Translations under genes and position numbers: made by a program
Assembly (NCBI GenBank): GCA_023447635.1
Contig: JAEXNA010000246.1
Location: 1 to 64,000 of the forward strand
Direction of reading: 5' to 3'
DNA: 64,000 bases
Source of the DNA: Vulcanimicrobiota bacterium
GTDB taxonomy: Bacteria; Vulcanimicrobiota; Xenobia; Xenobiales; JADMJV01
In this document: one piece after another, positions 55,889 to 64,000 of the stretch
How the letters are laid out: the number at the start of each line of letters is the position of its first letter
Position numbering within the stretch: the first letter of the stretch is position 1
Notes under the pieces: generated by a model
Told to the model about the DNA's origin: nothing
The model's input: the letters and a program-made list of their open reading frames with translations, nothing else
Databases searched by the model: none

Positions 55889-58800
55889 CCGCTGTGACCA
55901 ATCCTTTCAACGACTTTGTCTTCGTCAACGCAACCCCCTCGGACCGGGGTAGCTTCACCCTGGCGCTCGACAAAGCGCTGGATAAGCTGGAAAAGTTCCA
56001 GCTTCCCGACCCCTCCTTCTTCCTGCTGCAGTGGATTCAGGCCCTGGTCGCCAGCGGAGCGCAACGGATCGATATCAGCATGGACGGGAACCGAATCCTC
56101 GGGCAGTTCGATCTGCGCCTCGTTTTTGACGGTCCGGGCTACACCGCCAAGGAGCTACAAGGACTGTACGATCACGTCTTCCTTTCGGGCCGCGACCGAA
56201 GCCAGGACCGCTTGCGCGAACTGGCCCTCGGCTGGCTCTCGGCCTCTTCCCTCGACCCCACCTACCTGGCCATCACCTGCCATGGATGGGCCCGAGTTCG
56301 TGACAAGTCCAAAGGGGGAGGCGGAAAGACGGCCGAGGTGACCTCGCAGATCTCCGAAGGCCCGAACAGCCCCGTTCACCTGCTGGTGGTGACCGGACGC
56401 GGCTCCTATGACTTCGCCCAGATGCTGAGCAGCGGCTGCAGCGACGTGCCCGCCGTGCTCACCCTTAACGGCACCCAGATCAGTCACCCTACGGTCCCCA
56501 CCGGCGTGCCCTGGCCCAACCGGCCTTTCGAAAACGGCCCGAGCAAAGGTATGATGGGAGCCACCTACGGGACCGATTCGGTCTCGCAGATCGCTTTCTT
56601 GCGCTACGGCGTGAATTTTGTCAGCCGCAGCGAGCCCCAGCTTCAGCCCTCGATCATCGTTCGGGTTAGCGATTCGACCCTGTCCAAGAATGTCTCCCAA
56701 ACCGACGTGGTACGTGACGAAGCCTACGAAGAGTTCTTGGGCCGTTTGAGGTCGGAGATGAAGGCGATGGGACTGTCCCTGACGGGGAAGAGGATCCCTT
56801 CGTATCAGCGCGACTCGCTGAACCGCTACCTGCAGTCCTACATCGCCAGCCATCTGGACATTCGCGCGCTCGAAGATCCTCACCGCCTGGCCTTGCTAGG
56901 TGAAGACTATCGCAGCCTGTTAGAGTACCCGGTCTTCGGGAGCAACAAGGGGGTCTACCGCTCCCTGACCGACCTGCACGCGATCTACCGCAAGCAGGGC
57001 AGCCTGGTCTACTGCCTCGACCCTCAGGCAAGAGCGGTCGCCTGGGCCGGGGTGCTGCTGGTACTGAGCCCGGAAGAGGTGGGAGTGCTGCGTAAGTTCT
57101 TCCCCAACCTGATTGGCCTGTCGCTCGAGACCGTCAAGGCTCAGAGCCGCATGGGCCGAGCCACCGTAGGACCCGACCTGGCCGGCAACGCGCCAACCCT
57201 GGCCCGCCACGAGTTTTTCTGCAGCTCTCGTCAGTATGAAGTGAGCGTCCCCGATGCTTATCCTACCGGGGTCGCCGTTCTGCAGCCTCGGGGGACCCAT
57301 TTCGGCACGGCTCTCCCCGGACTCAAGCTGACGCTCTGCGTCGAATTCCTGGACACCTTGCCGCCCAACCACACCGAAGTCGTGCAGCTCGAAGCGGCCC
57401 TGCTCAGCCATCTCCCCCGGCTGATGGACTTGCTGATCAGCCGCATCACCTCGACTCGCAGCGATACCTCGTTTAGTCGCTCTCGCGCAGCCGAACTGCT
57501 CTGTGAACTCCTGAACTTCGAGCTCGCGCGAACTCGTGGTGCCGAGGACAAGAAGAATCTCGTGGCCCGTTTCCGCAACGTTCCGCTGTTGGGTCTCGAG
57601 GACGGACGACTGGTCAGCCTGTTCGACCTCGCGGCGTTCTTGAAGCTGGTTCCCAGGGTCTATGTCGGGGGCGCTTTCCTCGACGGGGTGGAATCCGGCG
57701 CTCTCGATCCGATGCCCGAAGCGAGCAAGCTGATGCATCGGCTCTTCCCGGCGCAAAGCCTGGTGCCGACCTCGACCATTCGTGAGCGTCTGCTCGAAGA
57801 CGGCGGACTTCGCTTCGAACTCCGCCGCCAGACCGTTATGCGAGGCCTGGCCACCAGCGGCGACCCCAAGCGTGCCCTGGAGCAGTTCGCCAGCGAGGCG
57901 GCCCAGGAAGCCGTAGAGCTCGCCCGAATCGAAGAAGAGTACCGCCAGGCGCTGGAAGGACCGGTCCTTTTCGTGAAGCCGGACGAGGAGCGCCTCGCGG
58001 AACTGGCCGCCCAGGAGGTCGACTCGGATTTCCCGCTCCTCGACCTTTCGGCCCTTCCGGCCCTGGGGGAGACGGCCGCCCCGGGGCAGGCGCTGCCGGC
58101 GGCAGAAGCCGCGGCGGCAGGGGTCTCTCTGCCGTCTCTCGAGTCCGACATCGAACTCTGTCGACATCTCGACCCCGACCTGTTCCCACCCCGAGATAGC
58201 CTGCATATCGAGCGGCGAGAATCCCACTTCTCTCTTCACCTTGCGACCTGCCAGCCCGGTCAGGGGAAGCTCTTCCTGATGTGTGGCGAGGAGGTTCAGT
58301 CGCGCGCCGTGGCCCAGCCGATCCGAGGGTTCGTTCGAGTGAGCCCTGGCTCGGTGGGGTTCGAGGTGCTGCTACGCGAGGGTTTGGAGCAGCTGACCGT
58401 GCGAGCGGTCCACGCCTTCGCCGAAGGCCCGCCCACGGCTCGCGAGCGCCGGGCTCTGCGCAACTGGCTGCTCCACCTCTCCTGTGGGGACATCGAACGC
58501 CTGGCTGCGTCGGAGCACCGCCCTCACGATCTGTTCGATCTGGCCGTGGTCCCGTCGTTGGGCGGGAAGATGTTATCCTGGCGCACGCTCAAGGAGCAAG
58601 CTCTGAGGGTGGGAGAAACCGTGATCTGTTTCGGGCGTCCCGACCTGGCCCCTTGCCCTCAGCGCGAGGTGATCTTGATGCAGGCGCCTCTCACCCCCGA
58701 GTTGTTGCGGGCGCTGGGGTTCCCGGCCCAACGGGAGCATCGGGGCGAGACGGCGGAAAATACTTTCGACGACCTCTACCGCAGCACCCGACGCGACCTG

Positions 58801-59109
58801 GCCTCAGTGCTCTCGGGTCAGTCAACTCCGCTGCTGCAAACCAACATGGTCGAACAGATGGCCGGCGACAGCTCGCTGTGGAAGCGCTGGCGCTCCGGCT
58901 TTCTAACCTGGGATCGCGAGCAGTCGGTGATCGTCATGAACCCCGGCCATAAGGTCGGTAAGCGGCTGGCCCAGCGCTACTCGAGCGACCCGTCCTGGTC
59001 GCGTATCTTCGCCTCGGCGCTGTTTTCGACCATCAACCGAGGGCTGGAAGAGGTCGAAGATCGGCACGAGCGGGTCTTCCTGGAGTCGCTGCTCGACACC
59101 CTGGATTAG
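55885..59109 (+). CDS. Large partner protein with degenerate GHKL N-domain
   Basis: A 1074-aa cytosolic protein without a known match in my memory. Its first 130 residues align by eye with the GHKL domain of the upstream protein: LQWIQALVASGAQRIDI (48-64) against the N-box, FDGPGY (81-86) against G1, and RELALGWLSASSL (111-123) against G2. The catalytic Glu, Asn and Asp of the N-box are Gln, Ala and Ala, and the G2 glycines are mostly lost, so it is probably a pseudo-ATPase. Residues 130-720 and 830-1074 are mixed alpha/beta with no motif I can name; about 735-800 is acidic and Ala/Pro/Leu-rich. ATG 55885 overlaps the upstream stop (ATGA); the open frame further upstream is dismissed. Confidence 0.8.
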   Translation: MTAVTNPFNDFVFVNATPSDRGSFTLALDKALDKLEKFQLPDPSFFLLQWIQALVASGAQRIDISMDGNRILGQFDLRLVFDGPGYTAKELQGLYDHVFLSGRDRSQDRLRELALGWLSASSLDPTYLAITCHGWARVRDKSKGGGGKTAEVTSQISEGPNSPVHLLVVTGRGSYDFAQMLSSGCSDVPAVLTLNGTQISHPTVPTGVPWPNRPFENGPSKGMMGATYGTDSVSQIAFLRYGVNFVSRSEPQLQPSIIVRVSDSTLSKNVSQTDVVRDEAYEEFLGRLRSEMKAMGLSLTGKRIPSYQRDSLNRYLQSYIASHLDIRALEDPHRLALLGEDYRSLLEYPVFGSNKGVYRSLTDLHAIYRKQGSLVYCLDPQARAVAWAGVLLVLSPEEVGVLRKFFPNLIGLSLETVKAQSRMGRATVGPDLAGNAPTLARHEFFCSSRQYEVSVPDAYPTGVAVLQPRGTHFGTALPGLKLTLCVEFLDTLPPNHTEVVQLEAALLSHLPRLMDLLISRITSTRSDTSFSRSRAAELLCELLNFELARTRGAEDKKNLVARFRNVPLLGLEDGRLVSLFDLAAFLKLVPRVYVGGAFLDGVESGALDPMPEASKLMHRLFPAQSLVPTSTIRERLLEDGGLRFELRRQTVMRGLATSGDPKRALEQFASEAAQEAVELARIEEEYRQALEGPVLFVKPDEERLAELAAQEVDSDFPLLDLSALPALGETAAPGQALPAAEAAAAGVSLPSLESDIELCRHLDPDLFPPRDSLHIERRESHFSLHLATCQPGQGKLFLMCGEEVQSRAVAQPIRGFVRVSPGSVGFEVLLREGLEQLTVRAVHAFAEGPPTARERRALRNWLLHLSCGDIERLAASEHRPHDLFDLAVVPSLGGKMLSWRTLKEQALRVGETVICFGRPDLAPCPQREVILMQAPLTPELLRALGFPAQREHRGETAENTFDDLYRSTRRDLASVLSGQSTPLLQTNMVEQMAGDSSLWKRWRSGFLTWDREQSVIVMNPGHKVGKRLAQRYSSDPSWSRIFASALFSTINRGLEEVEDRHERVFLESLLDTLD

Positions 59110-59150
59110 GCCGGACCAAGCCCGCTCGCTGGCTCGAAGGCTGCGAAAGA

Positions 59151-59168
59151 GACTTAGACTTAGACTTA
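59151..59168. repeat. GACTTA x3, giving three in-frame stop codons to the minus-strand gene
   Basis: On the minus strand the CNNM-type gene ends GTC-TAA-GTC-TAA-GTC-TAA: a six-base unit repeated three times that begins with the stop. All three TAA codons are in frame. Confidence 0.9.
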
Positions 59169-60512
59169 GACCTGAGCCTGGGCCGACTCGGTCGGTGCGT
59201 CTAAAGGAACGACTTTGCAGAAGGCTACGGTGTGCTGCTCGACGCTCTCGACCTCGAAGCGGAAGCCGTCGTATTCGACCGTTTCGCCCACGGCGGGCAC
59301 CTTATGGAAGAGATCCAGAAGCAGTCCTCCGACCGTTTCTGCCTCGTCCTGGGTGGGGGCGATCTCGCGTCCCAGCACCTCTTCGAGATCGAGGACGGAG
59401 ACCTGACCGCTGACCCTCCAGCCGCCCTCGTCCAACGGTTCGACCAGAGCGACCTCTTCCTGGTCGAACTCGTCGTGAATCTCTCCGAAGAGTTCTTCGA
59501 GAAGGTCTTCGGCCGTGATGATTCCCGCGGTGCCGCCACGGTCTTCCACCACCACCGCCAGATGAGCGTTGGCCAGTCGAAGCCGTTCGAGCCCCTCGTC
59601 GAGAGGTAGCGATTCGGGCATAAACTCGACCGGGTGGGCAATTTCGGAAACCTGCACCTCGCCGTCGCCCCGTCGCAGCGCGGCGAACAGGTCTTTGACG
59701 TGTAGCACACCCACGATATGGTCCCGATCGCCTTCATAGACCGGGTAGCGGCTGTACTGCTCGCTTCGGACCAGGTCGATGCCGTCCTTGACCGTGGCCG
59801 TGTGGGGCAGCCCCACCACCTGAGTCCGAGGGACCATGACCAGGCGAAGAGCACGCTCTCCGAAGTCCATGACCCTTTCCAGCATCTGGTGCTGCTCGGG
59901 CGGCAGGAGGCCTTCATCCCGGCTCTCGTCCATGACCAGCCGGAGTTCGTCGGGAGAGTAGACGGTGGCGAGGTCCGGAGAAACCGGCAGCCCGAGCAGG
60001 CGAAGCAGAACCGAACCGAGCCAGTTCAAAACGAAGCCCAGCGGAGCTAGCAGAAACCCACTGATCCGCATCGGCCACCACAGAGCGCGGGCGGTCGGGA
60101 TCGGGTAGAGCAGGGCCAGGCTCTTGGGGATCATCTCGCCGGCTACGATGTGCCAAAAGGTCAGAAAGAGCAGAGCGACAGCGGTCGCCGTCGAGTGCGC
60201 CACGACGGTGGCCATCCCGCCGAAAACCTCGAGATGCGGCGCCAACCACTGGGCCAGTCCGTGCTCGCCGTACATACCGAGCCCCAAAGAGGCCAGGGTG
60301 ATCCCCATCTGGGCCACCGCGATGTAGCGGTCCTGGGCCATACTGTCGGTGACCACGTGAAGATAGCGTTTGGCGTTGAGATCGCCAGCGGCCGCCTGCT
60401 GCTCGAGCTTGATCTTGGGCAGAGAGATGACCGCGAACTCGGCCGCCACGTAGAAGCCGTTGAGAATCAGAAGTACCGTGATGACGGCAAACAACACCAG
60501 AAGTTCAGACAC
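59166..60512 (-). CDS. CNNM/CorC (HlyC) family membrane protein, copy 2
   Basis: A 448-aa protein: DUF21 transmembrane domain (about 1-190; VITVLLILNGFYVAAEFAVISL, QMGITLASLGLGMYGE, HIVAGEMIPKSLAL), a CBS-pair (about 215-335; VMVPRTQVVGLP, RYPVYEGDRDHIVGVLHVKDLF, VVEDRGGTAGIITAEDLLEELFGEI) and a CorC_HlyC C-terminal domain. Such proteins are Mg2+/Co2+ efflux transporters or regulators. The GTG at 60512 has GAGGA six bases upstream and is preferred to TTG 60518. It overlaps the end of its paralogue by 8 nt and ends in triple stops. Confidence 0.92.
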   Translation of the reverse strand: MSELLVLFAVITVLLILNGFYVAAEFAVISLPKIKLEQQAAAGDLNAKRYLHVVTDSMAQDRYIAVAQMGITLASLGLGMYGEHGLAQWLAPHLEVFGGMATVVAHSTATAVALLFLTFWHIVAGEMIPKSLALLYPIPTARALWWPMRISGFLLAPLGFVLNWLGSVLLRLLGLPVSPDLATVYSPDELRLVMDESRDEGLLPPEQHQMLERVMDFGERALRLVMVPRTQVVGLPHTATVKDGIDLVRSEQYSRYPVYEGDRDHIVGVLHVKDLFAALRRGDGEVQVSEIAHPVEFMPESLPLDEGLERLRLANAHLAVVVEDRGGTAGIITAEDLLEELFGEIHDEFDQEEVALVEPLDEGGWRVSGQVSVLDLEEVLGREIAPTQDEAETVGGLLLDLFHKVPAVGETVEYDGFRFEVESVEQHTVAFCKVVPLDAPTESAQAQV

Positions 60513-61794
60513 GTTCAATCCTCACTCGCGCCACTCGCTTGCCCTGGATCTGGGTCACCGTGAATCGAGCGCCCGAGAACTCGACCGACTCGCCCTCTTT
60601 GGCCGGTCGCCCCAGCAGATGCATCACCAGTCCGCCAACGGTGTTGGCGGGGACCTCGTCCATCGGCCATCCGGTCTCCTCGGTCAGGCGGTCCAGCAGA
60701 AGGTTGCCTCGGACCAGCAGCGATTTCTCGCTTTTCTCCAGCACCCGTCCCTGACGCGGGCCGAACTCGTCCTGCATCTCTCCGACGACCTCCTGCAGGA
60801 CATCTTCCATGGTCAAGATGCCGGCGGTGCCGCCAAACTCGTCGAGCAGCACCATCAGATGCACTCGCTCCTTTCGCATCCGGTCGAACAGGCGGTCGAC
60901 CGCCAGCGACGAGGGAGCGTAGGCCGCCGGGCGGATCAGACTGCGCAACTCCTGCAGGGTTCCCTCGGCCATCATGGTGGTGACGTCCTTGAGATGGATG
61001 TAACCTTCTACCGTGTCGGCATCGCCCTGCACCACCGGGAAACGGGTGTGTCCACTCGACTCCATCAACTGCAGATTGTCAGCAAGCGTGGCGTTGGCGT
61101 CCAGGAACACCACTTTCATCCGCGGCACCATGATGTCGAGAGCCACGTGGTTGCCGAAGCGGAAAACCCGGCTCAGCAAGGTGCGCTCGCCCGCATCCAG
61201 AGCGACGCCGCTGTTGTCGTGACTGACCAGTTGCTGAAGCTCTTCGGGAGAGTGGACGTGGCGATGGCCCGCCGTGGGGACTTTGAACAGCCCCAGGATC
61301 CAGTTTCCGGTTCCGTTGAGAACTTTGATCGACCAGCCGAAGATAAACAGCGAGAAAAGCATGGGGTAGGTCAGCGCCAGAGCGATCCGCTCGGGGAAGC
61401 GCAGGGCGATCGCCTTGGGCAGCAACTCTCCCAGCACCACGTGGAACACCGTCATCAAGATCAGCACCATGGTGGCGGTCAGCGACGCCGAGGTGACCGC
61501 GTCGAGCCCGCCCATTTTGTCGACCAGCGGTTGAAAGTGGCGTGCAAGCTGCTTCTGACCGTAGGCGCCCAGCACCAGGGAGGACACCGTGATACCGACC
61601 TGGCATGCCGCGACATAGCGGTCCAGGCAGTGGGCGTCTTTAAGGTGAGGCAGCAGCTTCTGGGCTGTGGCGTGGCCCTCTTCGGCCAGCGCCTGGATCC
61701 GTACGACCTTGACCGCTACCGAAGCGAACTCGGCCGCGACGTAAAGCGCCGTCATAGCGACCAGCAGCAAAATGATGACGATATCGAATAACAA
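60505..61794 (-). CDS. CNNM/CorC (HlyC) family membrane protein, copy 1
   Basis: A 429-aa paralogue of the following gene with the same DUF21 (ALYVAAEFASVAVKVVRIQAL, CQVGITVSSLVLGAYGQ, VVLGELLPKAIAL), CBS-pair (IMVPRMKVVFL, RFPVVQGDADTVEGYIHLKDV, LLDEFGGTAGILTMEDVLQEVVGE) and CorC_HlyC layout. The TTG at 61794 is chosen: TTTTGGAG lies 5 nt upstream and the first membrane helix follows directly; the frame continues 40 codons without support. Tandem copies suggest a heterodimer or different metal range. Confidence 0.92.
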   Translation of the reverse strand: MLFDIVIILLLVAMTALYVAAEFASVAVKVVRIQALAEEGHATAQKLLPHLKDAHCLDRYVAACQVGITVSSLVLGAYGQKQLARHFQPLVDKMGGLDAVTSASLTATMVLILMTVFHVVLGELLPKAIALRFPERIALALTYPMLFSLFIFGWSIKVLNGTGNWILGLFKVPTAGHRHVHSPEELQQLVSHDNSGVALDAGERTLLSRVFRFGNHVALDIMVPRMKVVFLDANATLADNLQLMESSGHTRFPVVQGDADTVEGYIHLKDVTTMMAEGTLQELRSLIRPAAYAPSSLAVDRLFDRMRKERVHLMVLLDEFGGTAGILTMEDVLQEVVGEMQDEFGPRQGRVLEKSEKSLLVRGNLLLDRLTEETGWPMDEVPANTVGGLVMHLLGRPAKEGESVEFSGARFTVTQIQGKRVARVRIERV

Positions 61795-61927
61795 TGGGTC
61801 TCCAAAACGCCGGCGAGGTAGCCTTTCCGGCGTCCGGAGCGTTCTTAGCCTATCGTTTTCCCCCTGCCGGAATGCGCCAACCCTTAAGAACATCATCCTG
61901 GCGCCGCGTCCCACGGCCTGCCGATGG

Positions 61928-61953
61928 AAAAAGCCGCCCCGAAGGGAGCGGCC
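61928..61953 (-). terminator. Intrinsic terminator of the metallothionein gene
   Basis: Minus-strand GCCGCTCCC-TTCG-GGGCGGC followed by TTTTT, 29 nt after the metallothionein stop and upstream of the CNNM genes. Confidence 0.85.
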
Positions 61954-61981
61954 CTATGGCGATACTATGGTCTCGGTCGCG

Positions 61982-62131
61982 TCAGTGCGCGTGACCGTCA
62001 CAGCTTCCGTGAGGACAGGGACAATCCATGTCTCCGTTCTCGTGGGCCTGGCGGCAGGCGTCGCTGCAAAAGCCGGAATCGTTGACCGCCTGGCAGTCGC
62101 AGGGCTCGTGTGCGCAAGTTGTCTGGCTCAT
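61982..62131 (-). CDS. Bacterial metallothionein (SmtA/BmtA-like)
   Basis: A 49-aa metal-binding protein with eight Cys (6, 11, 13, 22, 26, 37, 39, 44) and five His (8, 30, 41, 47, 49). CAHEPCDC, FCSDAC and CPCPHGSC follow the spacing of bacterial SmtA-type metallothioneins, which hold Zn2+ in a four-metal cluster, and the His-rich tail favours zinc. AAAGGAG precedes the ATG at 62131; the frame extends upstream without meaning. It is monocistronic (terminator at 61928) and precedes two metal-ion transporter genes. Confidence 0.9.
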   Translation of the reverse strand: MSQTTCAHEPCDCQAVNDSGFCSDACRQAHENGDMDCPCPHGSCDGHAH

Positions 62132-62222
62132 AAAGGCTCCTTTCCAAAGGGCAGTTCGTCCCTTCCACATTAAGCGGATCAGAGCACTCTGTCCCGCTCC
62201 CGGCGGCCCTCCCCCTCCCCTC

Positions 62223-62840
62223 CTAAGGGAGACACCCCTCGAGCACCAAAGGTCCGTCCAGCGCTTTGCGAACCAGCTCCCCCAACTCACCGACGCTGAA
62301 CGGTTTCCGCAACAAAGCCGAGAAACGAGGACCGCAGCCTTCCCCCGGAACCGGTCGGTCGGTCAGCAGAATGGCCGGTCCGCGCAAGTGAGGCTTGAGC
62401 TGATCCAGGAGCAGAACTCCCGTGGTATCGGGGAAGAGAGCATCGAGGATGACCAGGTCGATCTCGCCCGAATAGGCTCTGGCCTGTTCTCTGGCGCAGG
62501 TCGGACCGCCCGCTTCCAGCACTCGAAAGCCTCGGCTGGAGAGCATCCGATCGATCAAGCGGCTGATACCGCCCTCTTTGCAGATACAGAGCACCGTCCT
62601 GGGTCGGGGCGGTGGCGACGTCATAGGGCCCAAGACGGCCCGGCCGGGAGCCGCCGAAAGCAGCCCTTCCAACGATAGGGAGAGCGAGCGCTGCATGCGG
62701 TCTCGCAGGGCGTCGCCCTCATAGTAGGTTCGTTGCACTTCCCTGAGAAAGTGCAGCGTCGCGGCGTCGAGGATGGGCTGAGCACCGTAGTGGTCACGCA
62801 CCTGGGAGAGAAGAAGGGGATGGGAGATCTCGGCTTCCAT
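62223..62840 (-). CDS. Receiver-domain protein with an N-terminal helical linker
   Basis: A 205-aa protein. Residues about 80-200 are a response-regulator receiver: phosphoacceptor Asp133 in LVILDALFPDTTG, Thr160 and Lys179 (RKP). Of the usual acidic pair after strand 1, only Glu89 is seen. There is no output domain. Residues 26-60 (FLREVQRTYYEGDALRDRMQRSLSLSLEGLL) resemble the signalling helix that normally joins to histidine kinases or cyclases, here placed in front of the receiver. GGAAAGG precedes the ATG. It may exchange phosphate with the Hpt protein at 53 kb (inference). The 202 nt upstream contain nothing clear. Confidence 0.8.
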   Translation of the reverse strand: MEAEISHPLLLSQVRDHYGAQPILDAATLHFLREVQRTYYEGDALRDRMQRSLSLSLEGLLSAAPGRAVLGPMTSPPPRPRTVLCICKEGGISRLIDRMLSSRGFRVLEAGGPTCAREQARAYSGEIDLVILDALFPDTTGVLLLDQLKPHLRGPAILLTDRPVPGEGCGPRFSALLRKPFSVGELGELVRKALDGPLVLEGCLP

Positions 62841-63042
62841 AAAGCACCTTTCCGTCGGCTAAACGACGTATTGTCCATCCGGTTCGTCGTCTCTTCTGGA
62901 CCCGCGACGATACCTTCGGGAACTACCATCGTTATCGGCCCATCGCGGCCGTGGGCAAGGGGGGAGGTAAGAAGAAACCACCCTCCTGAGAGAGCCGTCT
63001 CAAAAGCGTGGTTTCCATCCGGAACATCCGTCAGGGAAGGGT

Positions 63043-64000
63043 TCAGCCGATGCAGCGCACCGTGTCGCGGGCGATCAGAAGCTCTTCATCGGTCATGATG
63101 ACAAAGGCCTGCAGAGTCGATTCTTCGGTCGAGATCCTCCAGCCCAGCGCACCTTCGGGGCGCTTCTCGTTGGCGGCCGCATCGAGATGCAGGCCGAAGG
63201 CCTCCAACCCCCGACAGATCTGAGCTCTCACCGCGGGCGAGTTCTCGCCGATACCGCCGGCGAAGCAGATCGCCTGGGCGCCTCCCAGTGATGCCAGGTA
63301 GGCTCCGATGTACTTGCGCACTCGAGTACAGAAGATATCGACCGCTAGCGTCGCCCGACGGTCCCCGGTGGCGTCGCGCTCGGCCAGCAGATCGCGCATG
63401 TCGCCGGTCAGGCCCGAAATGCCAAGCAGTCCGGAGTTGCGGTTCAGGAAGGTGTCCGCCTCGCCCACCGTATAGCCTTCGACCTCGCATAGGTGCTCGA
63501 CCAGGGACGGGTCGATATCGCCGCAGCGGGTGCCCATGACCAGGCCTTCGAGCGGGGTCATCCCCATGCTGGTGTCCAGCGATTTCCCCTCTCCGATGGC
63601 GCAGGCCGAGCAGCCGTTGCCCAGGTGCAAGCTCACGATGCGAACCTCGTCTTTGGGCGTTTCGGTCAGCTTGCGGAAACGGTAGGCGACGTACCGGTGC
63701 GAGGTGCCGTGGAAGCCGTAGCGACGGATCCCGTGACGGCGGTAGAGCTGATAAGGTACCGCATAGAGGTAGCTTTCGGCGGGCATGGTGCTATGGAACG
63801 CGGTGTCGAAGACCACGACCTGGGGCATCCCCGTGCCCATCAGTCGACGCACCGCGTCGATCCCTTTGAGGTTGGCCGGGTTGTGGAGAGGAGCCAGGTT
63901 GATGCAGTCGCGGATCCCGTCCTCGACGTCCGGGGTGACCAGGATGGAGGCCTGGAAACGTTCTCCTCCATGGACCACGCGGTGTCCCACGGCGTGGACA
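63043..64000 (-). CDS. ackA: Acetate kinase, N-terminus beyond the window
   Basis: The C-terminal 319 residues of a roughly 400-aa acetate kinase, which interconverts acetyl phosphate + ADP and acetate + ATP. The frame stays open to the window edge, where VGHRVVHGG is the family's signature; FDTAFHSTMP, RYGFHGTSHRYV (catalytic His), HLGNGCSA, DTSMGMTPLEGLVMGTRCGDIDP, NSGLLGISG and FAGGIGEN all follow. About 85 residues are missing. Whether pta is adjacent cannot be seen. Confidence 0.97.
   Translation of the reverse strand, partial: VHAVGHRVVHGGERFQASILVTPDVEDGIRDCINLAPLHNPANLKGIDAVRRLMGTGMPQVVVFDTAFHSTMPAESYLYAVPYQLYRRHGIRRYGFHGTSHRYVAYRFRKLTETPKDEVRIVSLHLGNGCSACAIGEGKSLDTSMGMTPLEGLVMGTRCGDIDPSLVEHLCEVEGYTVGEADTFLNRNSGLLGISGLTGDMRDLLAERDATGDRRATLAVDIFCTRVRKYIGAYLASLGGAQAICFAGGIGENSPAVRAQICRGLEAFGLHLDAAANEKRPEGALGWRISTEESTLQAFVIMTDEELLIARDTVRCIG

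Noticed and set aside
56920..58239. A 439-codon antisense frame inside the 1074-aa gene
   Set aside because: No recognisable motif, no Shine-Dalgarno; explained by GC-rich codon periodicity.

Overview
The window is GC-rich, densely coded and chromosomal in character. I saw no rRNA, tRNA, CRISPR array, transposase or phage gene, so the organism cannot be named from it. A PBP1A with a proline-rich tail, several lipoproteins, a YceI protein, pilin-like proteins with prepilin motifs and a PilP-like protein fit a diderm, heterotrophic bacterium, perhaps of a poorly cultured phylum; that is inference. Two translation habits stand out. Many neighbouring genes overlap by 4 nt (ATGA, GTGA, TTGA), and several genes without a Shine-Dalgarno have a TANNNT box 4-6 nt upstream of the start codon, which suggests leaderless mRNAs.

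Layout. 1-6.5 kb: a possible gene end, a TetR regulator divergent from a short-chain dehydrogenase, a clpP-hemE-hemY operon and a secreted M23-like coiled-coil protein. 6.46-6.68 kb: a small element with 29-nt terminal inverted repeats. 6.7-13.6 kb: a large helical/proline-rich protein, then a coenzyme A precursor operon read leftwards: nitrilase-family amidase, JAMM protein, panB, panE, panC, coaX. 13.7-18.4 kb: an unusual 759-aa flavoprotein, a four-Cys mini-protein and a sugar-phosphate nucleotidyltransferase plus kinase pair. 18.7-22.6 kb: a membrane operon with an HTTM-domain protein and an acyltransferase. 22.7-25.9 kb: three pilin-like genes. 26-30.2 kb: MFS and POT transporters. 30.7-33.6 kb: an anchored periplasmic protein coupled to a stand-alone FlhA-type cytoplasmic domain, followed by a PilP-like protein. 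33.7-46.7 kb: DUF420, DUF1015, PBP1A, RHH, TerB-like, lipoproteins, a 2OG-Fe(II) dioxygenase with an alpha/beta hydrolase, a double zinc ribbon, an esterase, exonuclease III and PepF. 46.8-51.4 kb: a 1551-aa SF1 helicase fused to a nuclease-like domain. 51.5-54.2 kb: an M48 protease coupled to an Hpt protein, and YceI. 54.3-59.1 kb: an HSP90-like GHKL ATPase coupled to a 1074-aa protein whose N-terminus looks like a catalytically dead GHKL fold. 59.2-64 kb: two CNNM/CorC-type transporters, a metallothionein, a receiver-domain protein and a truncated acetate kinase.

The best candidates for undescribed systems are the ATPase/pseudo-ATPase pair (54344-59109), the orphan FlhA-like domain in its operon (30671-33591) and the pantothenate operon carrying a nitrilase and a JAMM enzyme.
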